This document shows, in pieces, positions 12,131-23,819 of a stretch of DNA of 64,000 nucleotides. The position numbers and the translations under genes are program-made. Every line of letters begins with the position of its first letter. Position 1 is the first letter of the stretch. The notes under the pieces were generated by a model. It made no database searches and had not been told where the DNA came from. It saw only the letters and a list, made by a program, of their open reading frames with translations. Source of the DNA: Stenogyne calaminthoides. Taxonomy: Eukaryota > Streptophyta > Magnoliopsida > Lamiales > Lamiaceae. The stretch lies in the NCBI GenBank assembly GCA_037126765.1, contig JBBCBC010000026.1:12698418-12762417 (forward strand). The letters are read 5' to 3'.

Positions 12131-15100
12131 TCACTCCTTGGGCTTGTATCCTTCTGGCATTTCTCTCTGATCTTGTGGAACGTTGAAAATCTGATAGAGT
12201 TTCCATTTGACATCAGTGGCCTGCTCTTGGTCAGTTATGTGCGTTTTGCTCAAGATGTCAAAGTAGAATCTCTCAAATGCCAGTCTGTCAAATGAGCCAT
12301 CTGCCTTCTTCGAGTATACTAACAGATCATACTCTTGGCGAGATATCTTTACATTTATAAGCTTGGCCTCATTTTCCAGATACTTCAGAAAGTCTGGATA
12401 TTTATTCTGTAACCAGTTGAGGAACTCATCATCTGGAGATTCTTCTTGTGGAACAAGATCAAGGACAAAAGCATCCATAAGCCATTCACTTCTGATCTTA
12501 TTCCATTCCTCAAACCTCTTAGCGTGTGCAGCAGTTTTTGGTATGATCTAAATGCGACTCTTCTTTGTAACCGAGGTTACGCATGCAATTTTCCGATCAA
12601 TCCTTTCTTAGCCCTCGATTTGAACTTCCGTTTCAACTCTTACCTTGTGCGGTTTTTTACGCCCTTCTTTCTTCTTCTCGATCATCACGCTTTTTGGACA
12701 ATCTTACGGCTAGCTCCTTATCAGCCTGTATCTGGCTGGCTGTGCTTCTAGTGACTTTCCTGGTCTGAGTAACTGGTACAGATTTTGATGTCCCAGCACC
12801 CGCAGCAGCCTTTCTTGCCATTGAGCTTTGTCCATGGGCCTTATCCGTATGAGTCAGATCTTCTGATGTGTCAGTTGGTTTCTCAGATCCTTCCCCTTTT
12901 TGGTTTGATCAAAAAAAGTATTGAGTGGGAAGTCGAGAGAACCAAAGTTATTGATAATGCTGCTGGTTGAGATCATGCGAGATAAACTGAAGCTTGAGTT
13001 TATTAGATTCTGAAACAGTTGTAATTAGCTCTGTCTTGGCGATTCCATTGTAGCAGAGAGTGTCCAAATCATTTTGTCAAATTTCTCTTACGATAACTCT
13101 AGTCTTTTCTCGGTGGCGTCGAAAAAGAAGATTGTTTTTGATCCACTTGTTTTTGACTTTGTCGTCAACTGATTTTTGTAAGCTTCGGCGGAACATGGTG
13201 GTCATGGATTGGGAGAACCCGATCTCTGATTGCTTGATTTGTTTGAGACCAATCTGCCTCGATCGATTAGCACTCCTCAATTTCTTCTTTCGGGGAGATC
13301 TTTGAGACAAGATCGATCTCTGAAGTTGATCGTGGTGATTTGAGATGTAGGAATTGGATTCATCACTTGATCGAGGTTCGTTGTTTGTGCCTCCGGTGGT
13401 TGGTCGTGAATCTATGACACCGGTTCCACTATCATCGGCGACTCCCGCATCCTTCATTTCAAATAGTATGTTTACGGAGCTTCTTGGCGATCTCCGGCTC
13501 TTCTTCTTTGGCAATCCCAACTTCGCGTGGATCGAGCTTTCACATTTATCGGATATTAGCTCATTTGGTGATCCCCTTTGGCGGACTTCCTCATATCGAA
13601 GTCAAAATCTGCAAACTCATTAAGACCGCCCATCATTTCAACAAGTAAAATAAGATCTGAAGCTTTTTAATCGAGATCTCTCGGTGAGGATCTCCATGAA
13701 TTCTTCTCGATAGCGGGGATGGGCGACCCGGTTGTGGATACATCTCATCAATTTCTCGTTCAATTCTCGGTCGACCATTTTTCCGGTGATGGTCTTTGTT
13801 GTTCTGGACTCGGGAATTATGCATCCGGTTGTTGGATGAGATGTGGAGGCTTACGGTTGTGCTTGAGTAGGCGGAAGTTATCTGATTAGTTCGACCTGCG
13901 ATGGTTCTCTCTTTGTGGAGGCGGTTGTGTTAATGCAGTTCCACATCGGGTAAGCTTTTCGAGTTGTCGAACCGATGAAGGTTTGATTTTATGGCGCGTG
14001 AACTAGCGGGAGAGACATGCTTTCAGCGACCTTGATCGGCGGTGAATCGGCTTTCGAGGTTGAGGAGAAGGAGAACGTTCGACTTGAGCTTCTTCCTCAG
14101 ATCGTTCTGGCGAGCCCTCAGGTTGAGAAGTTTGCCTGTCTGATTATGTTCTTTGTTGTGCAATAGACTGTTCTGGCGCTCTTTCTTCTTCTGACTCATC
14201 TTCTAGTACCAGAGTCATGGTAGCTTGCTTTGCCTTCTTGACCTCTTCTCTCACAGGCCTTTACCAGTTTTCGTTTCTTCTTCTGGGGAGCAACTGGTGT
14301 GGACGAGGTGGCTTCTTTGCTCTTTCCTTTCTTCAGTTTTGTTGGAGTGGGCTCCTTGTCATCGTCTGGTGGCCCATATATAACTGAAGTTGATGAGAGG
14401 AAGGCATTGTAGGACTTCAGTCCATCCTGATTCCATTCAGCATTTGGCAGTTTGTCCTTTAAGATAACTGCAACCTTGTTGAGATTGCTTATTCTCTTTT
14501 TCAGGTAGATCTGCCTGGATTCATTGACTCCAAATTTATCGTGTTCTTGGAGTAAGATGGCTTTCAGGAAGCCGTGCCAATTGATGTTCCGTGCTCCATC
14601 AATTATTGCAGCCATCTTTGTACATTTTGGTGATGTGAGAGCATCTGGGCTGAATGAAATGCCCATGATTGTTCTTGACAGAATGTCAAACAACAGTCGG
14701 TACTTTCTTTTGAGCATTGGCCTGATAAATCCGGCTTTCTGATGTTTGTCGGCCTCTCTGAAGAGCTCCTTTCTGATCTCTTCGTCCTCATTCTCCTCAT
14801 GTGTCTGCGGGTGAGATTAAGCCCTTTTGGCAAAAATTTGAGCAGACGAGTGATGTCCGCATTTGTCGATCGATTTCTTCTCCGTCGACCGACGATATCG
14901 ATTCGTCTCACGGATTTTTGTTTACGAATCCACACTCAAATTCTGTAGAAAATCCAGTGCTTCATCTTTGCATCCTTTGGATTGCGATGAAGCGAAAAAT
15001 AATATATTTCGATCCGGCCTTCTTCGAAATTTGTTCCACCTCCATGGATTCGGGATCCTCGGTGATTCCAAACCCGAATCGAACTTGTCTTCAAAGATCT

Positions 15101-15155
15101 TCGTTGCCAGTTCCGCATAGTTGCACATAATCTTTCCTAGTCCATGAGTGGCCAT
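12131..15155 (-). pseudogene. Y accessory ORF
   Basis: It starts at ATG 15155 directly after a predicted splice acceptor. The N-terminal part (14922-15155) reads in more than one frame. The central block 14196-14717 matches W and X1 ('RLLFDILSRTIMGISFSP') and ends in a Lys-rich segment (KKKRKLVK). The middle (12479-14195) is badly frameshifted and CG-rich. The C-terminal 115 residues (12131-12478) are open and match the W C-terminus: 'EFLNWLQNKYP' against 'EFRNWLEIKHP', and 'YQIFNVPQD' against 'YKVFEIPPD'. No transmembrane span is seen. The function is unknown; it corresponds by position to the Sirevirus env-like ORF. Confidence 0.65.
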
Positions 15156-15320
15156 CTACAGTTAAGATAGACTCATTTAAATTTGTGCATAATCAATATC
15201 AATATTATACAACGGAAAAACAAGAGGCAGTGAAGCAAAATTCCGTATACCATTAAAAGAAAACTTTTGAGATCAACGGTTTTTAACGGAAAGAAAGATT
15301 CATCAAGTAAAAGAAATTAC
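15156..15320 (-). other. Predicted leader intron of the Y accessory gene
   Basis: On the minus strand a donor AATCTG/GTAATTTC at 15320 and an acceptor TTAACTGTAG at 15156 flank 165 bases; the ATG follows the AG directly. W has the same layout with a 267-base intron, and the exon sequence before both donors is similar (TTTCAAAAC, CTTTCGAA or CTTCGAAA, then TCTG/GTAA). Confidence 0.6.
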
Positions 15321-15451
15321 CAGATTCAAATTTTCGAAGATAGTTTTGAAACCTAAGAAATCGTTTTGAATCGCACAGAGATAATTTGGAGTTTTTCAGA
15401 GAATAGAATGCAAGTTTGTGACACAGAAAAACTCTGGTAGGTTTTGATGAA

Positions 15452-15640
15452 CCTTATAAAGAGGCGGAGGGAAAAAGAAGACAAGATTTGGAAGATCAAC
15501 CGTTTGAAAAGATTAAACGCTCCAGATTAAGCGGTTTTGATCGTAGGGTCAGGGAAAGCACGTACGAAAAACTTTTGGATTTAAAAGCACGTTCAATAGC
15601 AGTTAATACATGTTCCCCACGTCCGCATTAAATGATTTGC
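15452..15640 (-). promoter_or_regulatory. Internal promoter of the Y accessory gene
   Basis: Minus-strand TTTATAAGG (15452-15460) sits about 130 bases before the leader-intron donor. Upstream are GTTTAATCTTTTCAAACGGTTG (near 15500-15525) and CATTTAATGCGGACGTGGGG (15614-15634), which contains an ACGTGG core. W carries the last box almost identically at 36055-36073. Confidence 0.5.
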
Positions 15641-16316
15641 AGGAAATACGTCACAGGGATAATGGGTACAGTAAGGCAAGTAATATCAGATAAGATCCGA
15701 TAAGTCAGCAAAGAACAAGAGAAAAGAAATGCGTATCTGGTTGACTGATATTGTAATCAGTCAATACCACTTGTCAATGTTGATTTCACTTGTTGATCTT
15801 AGTTATTCTGCCTAAGCCTTAAAATTTCCCAACTGATCCTTTTAACTGATCTTCTTCACTTGCATCTGATTTGTTGAGGTTTCAAGCTCAACTGATCTTC
15901 CTTGAATACGTCTGATTTCCCTTCTGATCCTCCTTTATCAGTTGAAGTTCCCCCAACAATATATTTACGATTTTCCCATAGACCGATGCATCCGATTTGT
16001 GGTTTTAAGCTCACCGATCTTTCTTATCCGATCGACAGAATGTATCGATTTTGATTGACCTAATCTGAATCTTCTCAGATCAAGTCAATTCTTGGAATAA
16101 GTGTTACCGCCAAAACTTAGTCTAGAATAGTAGTCTCTATTCCTAAGTTAGCGCGATTTGACATCTTGTAATTATCGTGCGAATCTTCGATATGTCAATC
16201 CGCCAAATTTATCAATTATCGATCGTGTGATTCCTACTACATTTGTCCTTTTTGATGCAAATTTCTCTAAAAGGTTTTGAGAGCTTGAATTTGCATTTGC
16301 ACCCTTGCTTGGCCTC

Positions 16317-17060
16317 TATAAATTGGACCAATTATTTTACACAACATAACCCATTCACCATACTTATTTTCTTGTGAAATCATGTATCTTGGTGAACCCT
16401 TATTTCCGGTTAAGATTCCGGCAAATATTTTTACCCTTTTTCAATGAATTGACTTTTCAAATCAACCCTTTTCGTCCCTTATTCTTTGTTTTCGTTATCG
16501 TCAAAGATTTCACATCTGATTGTTGCAAAGCTTCTCTACCACCATGGAGGCGGGCTTTTTTTTGCAAACCGAAGACACTTCTCCTATCCGTATGCACCTT
16601 GTGTGTCTATCGTTATGACGTAACTACCATCAACAGACTTAGTCGAAAATGAAACGTGAGTTTGATATGCGATCTTGATCGATGACAAATCTTTGTATAT
16701 CACCTCACCATTTAACATTTGGAGAGCCGGTGACTCTTTCTTAGGGCTCTGGCTTAAAAATCCTATCAAGGCATTTGTCGCTCCATTTTTCTTGATCTTG
16801 AGCCTCTGCGGCGGATATATTCTTTCTTTAAAGCCTCTCTCACCCTTGTTAAGTGGGGGAAAAAGAGCATCGAAGATTAAAAACTCTCTCCTCTTAATCA
16901 ATTTTTTGGGTTAGGATGAGGGTTTAGGGTTTAGGGTTAGGTTTTTTTCGGTTTTTGGTTTATGTCTTATGTCTTGACCTCCGGGTCTTTTTGTACTTGC
17001 AACTTGTAATGTAACCTCACCTTATTTCCGGGTTTTTATCAATGAAAAGTTAAATTATTT
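16317..17060 (+). other. Candidate antisense transcription unit inside Y
   Basis: The plus strand shows TATAAATT at 16317, a pyrimidine-rich leader, an ATG in good context (CACCATGG at 16543), and TCAATGAAAAG at about 17039 resembling a plant poly(A) signal. No long ORF is preserved: the plus ORF 16374-16652 has no recognised domain and the one from 16543 is short. The minus strand also has a 105-codon frame (16584-16901) that I cannot name. It could be a captured host gene fragment. A short telomere-like run lies at 16919-16941. Confidence 0.35.
16919..16941 (+). repeat. Short telomere-like run
   Basis: GAGGGTTTAGGGTTTAGGG then TTAGG: about three TTTAGGG-type units. Read on the minus strand it contains AAACCCTAA, the plant telo-box. 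Confidence 0.7.
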
Positions 17061-17412
17061 CATCGTTGTGTAAATTTACGCTTTCTTATAATTGATCGTG
17101 TTAGTTGTTAATCTCTGAATCTTGCTTGTTGAATATCCCAATAAATCGACTCACAAAAAATACTATAACCAAATTGATTTAATCGAGATAATCCTTTAAA
17201 AGAGATGAGCATTTCCTTTAATCTGATAAACCTTAAATCCGTCCGATCCTTTAAACCGATAGACCTTAAATCTGGTAATCCTTAAAATCGTCGGTTCCTT
17301 TGGATCCATTTATAACGGTAACATGTAAATCTGATCGATTTTTCACATCAGTTCCTTGGCTGATCTTCTGATCAGTTGAGATACCAAACTCAACTAATTC
17401 CTTTCTATCTGG

Positions 17413-18970
17413 TTAGTCTCTTAACCAGCTAGTTCTGGAGAACAATCCATCATGAATTTTAGGTGCCTTTTTTTCTCCAAGATCTAGAAGCCCTAGCTCA
17501 TTGCATAATTCTCTGAATCGATCTCGAGGAGAAATAGTGGCTTGGTTAGAATATCGATATATTCGTATATCGGTATGAATCTTTTCCATTCTGATATTCT
17601 TCTTTTCAACGTGATCTCTTATAAAGTGGTGTCTGACATCCACATGCTTGCATCTTGTATGTAGAACCGGATTCAGAGTGATTGCAATAGCACTAAAGAT
17701 TTTCACCAAAAAATAGGTACATTGTTAGCTTCAATGTTATAATCCTCATTTTAAAATCTAAGCGGAAGCGATTTTGGAACAACGACTTCATAATGCAGCC
17801 CATATATTTTATTTTAATTAATGTAGATGTCATGAATCGATGTGTCAATTTCTTGAATACTTTTTGAAAACCACGAGATCGGTTTACTTCCTAAAACTCC
17901 ATGTTCACGAGGTTGATTTTACATCAATCTTGCAACCTCCATAATCGAATCGAAATACCCACTAAGCATCTTGGTTCATTCCCAGATTATCATCGATGGG
18001 TAAAATAAACCAAGGTTCTTCGTCCCTTCAGATACTTAAAATCCGCTTAGTCATTTCTTCTAGGTGGTGATCATTGGATTTGCTGAAATCGCACATACAC
18101 CTACACGCAAAAGTGATATCGTCTGGCTTTGGCGGTCGGTATAGTAGAGATCCAATGAGAGCCCTATATTCCTTCGATTTTTTTTCGACCATCCTCATCT
18201 GGATCCATCTTGAATCCAAATATCATAGGAATTTTGGCTTCCTTACAATTTTGAATTCCAAACTTAGCCAATAAATTCCTAGTGTACTTTTTGCTTGGCG
18301 GATGAATATCCCTACGTACTTTGTTTAACTTGAAGACCCGTAAAGTAATTCATCGACCCATCATGGACATCTCGAATTTTCCTTGCATCGGTTCTTTGAA
18401 TCTTTCACATAGACTCTTGTTAGGAGATCCGAAGATGATGTCGTCCACGTAAATCTGAACCATCAGAATATCTTCTCCATCTTCTATTCTAAATAAGGTT
18501 CTGTCCATTTTTATTCCTTTAGTGAACCCACTTTCGATCAAGAACCGAAGAGAGTGTATCATACCGGGAGCTCGAGGAGCTTTGTTTTTAAATTTAAAGA
18601 GCTTTTTCTTAAACGGTACACTTGGTTGCCCTTTTTCAAAGCACGGAGGTTGTTCGACATAAACTTCCTCTCATGGTAGTACCCCGTTTAAGAAAGCACT
18701 CTTTTACGTCCATCGATACCATGATGAACCCTAATGTGGGGAAGCATATGCGAAAATGAACAGAATGGCTTTTTTGAGAATAGACGCAACCCGGTGCAAA
18801 GGTCTCATCGTAATCAATTCCTTCGATTGTGAATACCCCTTAGCAACAAGTCTTGCCTTATTTCCGGTGATGACATTTTTCTCATCTCTCTTGTTCTTGA
18901 AGACCCACTTCGCGTGCCAATTACGTCTTGATGACTGGTGTGCGTCCACTAGTTCCCAAACTTGATTTCT
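17413..18970 (-). pseudogene. pol: Y pol: reverse transcriptase and RNase H
   Basis: RNase H is seen at 17413-17709 ('NPVLHTRCKHVDVRHHFIRD', then 'MEKIHTD'). It is close to the W copy at 35413-35709 but broken in the 'ADIITKPL' stretch. RT is seen at 18350-18562 with 'DGEDILMVQIYVDDIIFGSP' (catalytic YVDD intact) and at 18731-18949 with 'KWVFKNKRDEKNVITGNKARLVAKGYSQ'. Several frame changes occur between pieces. 17760-18030 retains only scattered similarity. Confidence 0.8.
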
Positions 18971-20640
18971 TTTCGAATCGCTATTTGATTCGGCTCCTCT
19001 CTATGGCTAGAATCCGGTTTGCGTCTGTAGAAACTTCCTCTATAGTTGTAGGTTCCTTCATAGGCGGATAACAACAATACATGGCACTTTCACCAATCGA
19101 TGTCTAGTTTTAACTTTATCGGATGGGTCTCCGATTATCGGTCGGTTGGATGGTTTTTTTGTTATCCGAGTCCTTTTCGCATTACGATTTGCGTTTTTGG
19201 AGAACATCATCCGTTTACGATAAAATTTCATTACTAGCGATTGGGAGTGGAGCGAGTTATGATCCACTTGATAAGAACAAGTCTCGGTGATGTTGGACTC
19301 ATCATGTGTCGATGTCCAAAGTTAAGTGGGAACTTCAGATGTTCCCCCCCAAACCGGATGGTTTCGATTCTTCTTTCGGCTCGGTGAATCGGCTTCTTCA
19401 TCGACACGGTTGTTCGTACCTTAGGATCTCGATTGATCCGGTGAGTCGAACTAGATCGGAATGTAAATTATTCTGATTTCGATTCTTTTTCCTTGATCGT
19501 TAGGCGATCCATCCATTTTGAAAAGAAAATCGATTCTTGTTGATCGGTACATCTTGTTCTCTTGGCCGATTTCTCTTGATCGAAAGATGCTTCATCAAAG
19601 ACTACATGGGGTGTTTCTTCCACAAGTAGGGTTAAATGATGTTGTAGACCCCGAAAGCCTTGCTAGATGAGGAATATCCTAGAAATATACCCTCATCCGA
19701 CTTGGCCTCAAAAGTCTTCAACCCGACTCTTCCCATTGTTGTGTATGAAGCACTTACACCCAAAAAACATGGAAGTAAGAGACCACGAGGTTTTTGTCCT
19801 TCCACGGTTCATAGGGTGTTTTGTAGTGAGCCTTAGTCGAAGAAGACATATGTTACGAGTATGGCATGCAAAGTTTGATTCTTACGCGAAAAAATGGCTT
19901 GGTATCGCATGTTCAACCTCATTAACATTGTGCGGCGAACTTCTTTGAGAGAGTTCTGTTCCTCCGCTCGATTTACTCCATTTTGTTGAGGCGTCCTCGC
20001 GGTGATGTTTCATCTTTGTATACCAAACTCGAGCAAAAAATCGGTAATAAAAGAGTTCGAAATTTCAAACTTTATCGATCGATTTTTACTACTCAAACGA
20101 TTGACACCCTTCTCATTTTGTGTCGTTTTTAGTAGCTCTCGGGTATCTTCGTAGTCGTCTCATTCTTCTTGTGTAAGAATATAACCCGTAAACTTGGAAT
20201 AATCATCCACGATTACTAGAGTATATTTAAGCGTCCGTTGAGACCGATCGGTAAATCGGTCCGAATAGATCCATATGAAGCCCTAAGAAATTGCGATTAC
20301 CTGGATTTGGATGCTTGTCCCTGGAATTCCCTTGAATGAAGCTTTGACTGTTTTCCTTTACGACATGCAATACATGTCCGATCCTTTGAAAATACTTCAT
20401 TCGGAAGTCCTTCTACTAGAGACATCCTTGCTATTTTTGTTAAGAGTTTTAAAGTTCGGATGGCTCATTCTTTTGTGCGAGAGCAATTAAGAAATCTTTT
20501 GGAACTCTTGACAATTAAACATGCATTTCTTGGGCAACTGTTCCAATTCAAAAGCCCAAATGTGTAGATCGTCCCTTTCCTTGAACCGATTAGCAAAATC
20601 ATTTGAGTGGCTCGATTCTTGATAGTGCATTGATCGGTCG
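18971..20640 (-). pseudogene. pol: Y pol: integrase region, degraded
   Basis: Only short matches survive: the CAACAAAATGG codons of the QQNG motif near 19978-19993, and plus-strand text around 19670-19810 that parallels X1 4370-4500 (conserved region between integrase and RT). No frame exceeds about 90 codons on the element strand. Confidence 0.55.
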
Positions 20641-20960
20641 AGAACTCAACACCGAATCCGTTGTCGCGAAATTGTGAAACCGATAATAGGTTGTGCTTTA
20701 GACCTTCGACACGAGACTCGGATTTACTTGTACATCGTCATTCTCTAAGGTTCCAACCCTTTGGTATAGCCAAAGTTATCATCACCGAAGAGTACACGCG
20801 GGCCTTTACATTTCTATGTAAAAGAGCCGAGGAGATGTTTGCTTCGATCATGTGCCTTGAGCATCCACTATCGATGTACCGGATAGTTGCTTGCACACCT
20901 CCTTTGTTGGCGGACCACGCGATCCTCCGCAATCGGATCGGGTTTAGGTACCCCTCTTTT
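20641..20960 (-). pseudogene. pol: Y pol: aspartic protease
   Basis: The active site 'YIDSGCSRHM' lies at about 20840-20880 on the minus strand. The following text parallels X1 5320-5540 but with single-base losses that turn CAG into CG, breaking the frame. Confidence 0.75.
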
Positions 20961-23600
20961 GGATTGGGTCCCGGGGGTTAGGATTAGTTTTGGGAAGCCA
21001 TACAAACAGAGCACTTCTATTGTGATCGAGTTAGATCGAAGGCCTTGATTTGTCTCCCATACCGTCAACATAATCATACATCTCTTTATATGTTTTTGTT
21101 TTGTATGATTATTAGTGTGAACCTTGGATGAATTAGAAGATTTGGGATTTTCCTTTTTTACGTTTGTCTTCTTCTTATCCAAAGTGGTTCAAAATTTCTT
21201 GTCAATCTTAGATTTCCATCCATTGAATGTCCAGACCTAGATTTACGATTATAAGGGTAGGTACGATTGCTACCATTAAAAGATTCATATCTTTTAGGCA
21301 TAGGTGGTTTTTGCGGTTTACGAAGCATGCTTATTAGGCAAACTGACCTTGATTGGGTCTCAGATGTACTTCCTTTTTTCTTTAAAAGTTGTCTTTTTCC
21401 GATTCTGATCTTTGTTGATTAGGTTGAGGTTTCTTCGGAGAACCGGGTTCTTCTTCGTTGATTTCTCGGTGATGCTTTACCAATGGGGTTCATTTATGTT
21501 CCCCTTCTAGTTAGGCACCGCTTTACCCAAATTATGCTTTTTCTCGATCGTCCTTTTCCTTATTAGATACATATTTGGCTTTTGATGTATCTTTGTCGAA
21601 TAAATTCGTCCCGAATACACCTTTTTGAGATGAATCGGTACCGGCTTTTGAGGATGTGGAAGGGTTGTCATAGCCAAGTCCCTTCTTATTAATCGTTGTT
21701 CGAAAATAGGCGTTCATGTCTTGAACGGTTTTAGATGATTTTGAAAAAACTTCCATTTTCTTCTTCGCAGATCATCCTCAGATGATTTTAGACTTTCATG
21801 CTTTTGGAATAGCTCATCGAATTTTGCTTGTAGGATTTTGAAGTCATCATCTTGCTGTTTGTTAATTGCCAGCTGATCTTTGATCTGCTTCTCCTGATCG
21901 AAGCTTTAACCGAGAATTTTAAATTCCTCGGTTGCGCCTTACGAAGCGACTTGGTGATCTAAGTTCGGAGGCTTTACATAGATCATTTTCTTTAGCAAGT
22001 TTGATTATTTACGGTCCTCGACTTATCATTTTCAAACTTCCACTATAAAGATAAGTGTCTCTTTGCATTTGAGAGATTTCAAGCAATTGCTCGGTAGAGT
22101 ATTTGCTATTAGTCGATCTCCCGGCGGGTGTGCTAATGATAGCGAATGTGTAAAGCGAAGCGAAGTAAGTTTGGAGGTTACCTCGTATGTTCTGGTGTCT
22201 CAGATTGGTCCTCCACTGGCCATCGATCAATGAAAATAGGTATTGAGATCTCATCATCGTCACGAAGAGAATATCGGATCTTCATTTTTCATAGAAGTCG
22301 GCCTCTTGTCGGGCGACATTTCGAAGTCTTCTATAGAGGAGTATCGAGAGTCCTCGGAGGTAATAGGAATCGTCTATTCTGACATATCGGCAACCATGGC
22401 CCTTCCACATCCTGTAACGTTGCTCTCTTTTGTTCCTCTTTTCTTCCTCTCTTGAGAACGTCGTCGGCTCTGGGCCGATCTGCACTATAGTGATCTCTTC
22501 CATGTGGCTTGGCTTCTCACGGTTGAAGCATGCTCCTTGATCCACGAATCTTTCTTTCGGGTGAATCACTCATACCTTCTGTCATCGACCTATCGGGTGA
22601 CTTGCCTTCGATAGTAGTAGTTTGTTCCCTTCTTCATCGATTGGTTTCTCTTCTTTCCTCATTCGGACTATCTCTCTTCCTTTCATCTCTGATCCCTCCG
22701 ATCATCGATCTTGTTCTTCTTTTTGGAGATCCGTTGGGCGATCTCCTACTTCTTCTTTCTCGCTATGTTGATAGTCCTTATAAAATCTTCGATACTTACC
22801 AAGTTGGACGTCGACTTCTCAAGCTTCACAGTAGCGAGCGTCTGATACACCTGCTTTGACTCATTATATTCCCAATAGGTTCGTTGGCCTTAGATTACTG
22901 CTTCTTTGGTTGCCTTAAAAAGCAAGCGATTTTGAAGTTGAGGCTTCGGCTTGATGGGCACCTCATCTTCATCCGCTTGTCCTCTCTCAATCAAATCGTC
23001 GAACTCGTGAGCTTTAAGGCTCAAGAACAAAATTTGCTTGGTTTCATTTTTGAGATGTCTTGGCAATCCTTGATCACCGTGACCTTCATATCCCACTTCT
23101 TGGTGAGAGACCTTAGAATTTTGTAGTTGATATCTTTATCAAACATCTCTCTACCAAGTTCTCGAAGCTTGTTTATAGACATAGTAATTCTTCCATCGAG
23201 TTTCGTTGATGGTTTTCTAGTTTTAAATACACATCTTGGTTTCTCGAACTTCACCGGTTTGGCTTGTAGACGGTTGTCTTTTTCTTCTTCGTTTCCCTTC
23301 GCAAATCTCGGCCCGTATCCCACATTGCTTTTCCAGATTTGAGATACTTAATCTTTTCTTTGGTGACCTTATCCATTGTTTTCATGATAATATGCCTTGC
23401 GATAGTATCTAGAGTATCTGATTTCCTCTCTTACGCATCCATCAAAATTTGGGCTTTTTAAATTTTACGAGACTTCTTCGGGGGCAAAATGATCAGATCT
23501 CCTCCAAATTGCGGGGTTGTCGTGATAAATAATGATGGGTCCTCTTTCAATGACTTCCATCATTCTCCCACCGATCGAGCCTAGATGGTTGGACATATAT
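20961..23600 (-). pseudogene. gag: Y gag and linker
   Basis: The UBN2-type Gag core is visible at 23021-23200 ('KILRSLTKKWDMKVTVIKD'), followed by 'LSLKAHEFDDLIERG' at 22890-23050. A possible degraded zinc knuckle ('ACFNREKPSHM') lies near 22510-22545. The linker includes 21532-21756 ('KKGLGYDNPSTSSKAG'). There are numerous frameshifts. No start codon can be chosen with confidence; the reading should begin near 23560-23650. Confidence 0.65.
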
Positions 23601-23804
23601 ATGGCCCAATCTGCATACTCATCGATTGAGAACTTTTACAGATCATGATACATACGAGGTGTTATCCATCTTTGAAAGTGATTTTGGAAAATGAATGAGT
23701 TTTAAAAACGGTTTTTCAAGATCGGTTCGATTGACCACAAAGATTCTTCCTCAAGAATCGATGATACCTTGAGAGTCGATTCAACCCGATCCAGTAGAAC
23801 CAAC

Positions 23805-23819
23805 GCCTCTGATACCACT
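23805..23819 (-). promoter_or_regulatory. Y primer-binding site
   Basis: Minus strand AGTGGTATCAGAGGC next to the 5' LTR, matching TGGTATCAGAG, the initiator-tRNA-Met complement common in plant copia elements. Confidence 0.9.

Larger units (their letters stand above)
15957..17340. other. Segment of Y with no counterpart in W
   Basis: Between RNase H and the ACGTGG box Y has about 1.8 kb, W only about 0.35 kb. The shared sequence resumes at GGGGAACTTCAACTGA (Y near 15940, W near 35797). The extra stretch is CG-rich in dinucleotides and contains the plus-strand unit described separately. Confidence 0.6.

Noticed and set aside
16584..16901. 105-codon minus-strand ORF as a Y gene
   Set aside because: It has no recognised domain, no homologue in W or X1, and overlaps a plausible plus-strand unit; chance opening is as likely.
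16919..16941. Interstitial telomere
   Set aside because: Only about three units; too short, and TTTAGGG/AAACCCTAA is common in plant promoters.
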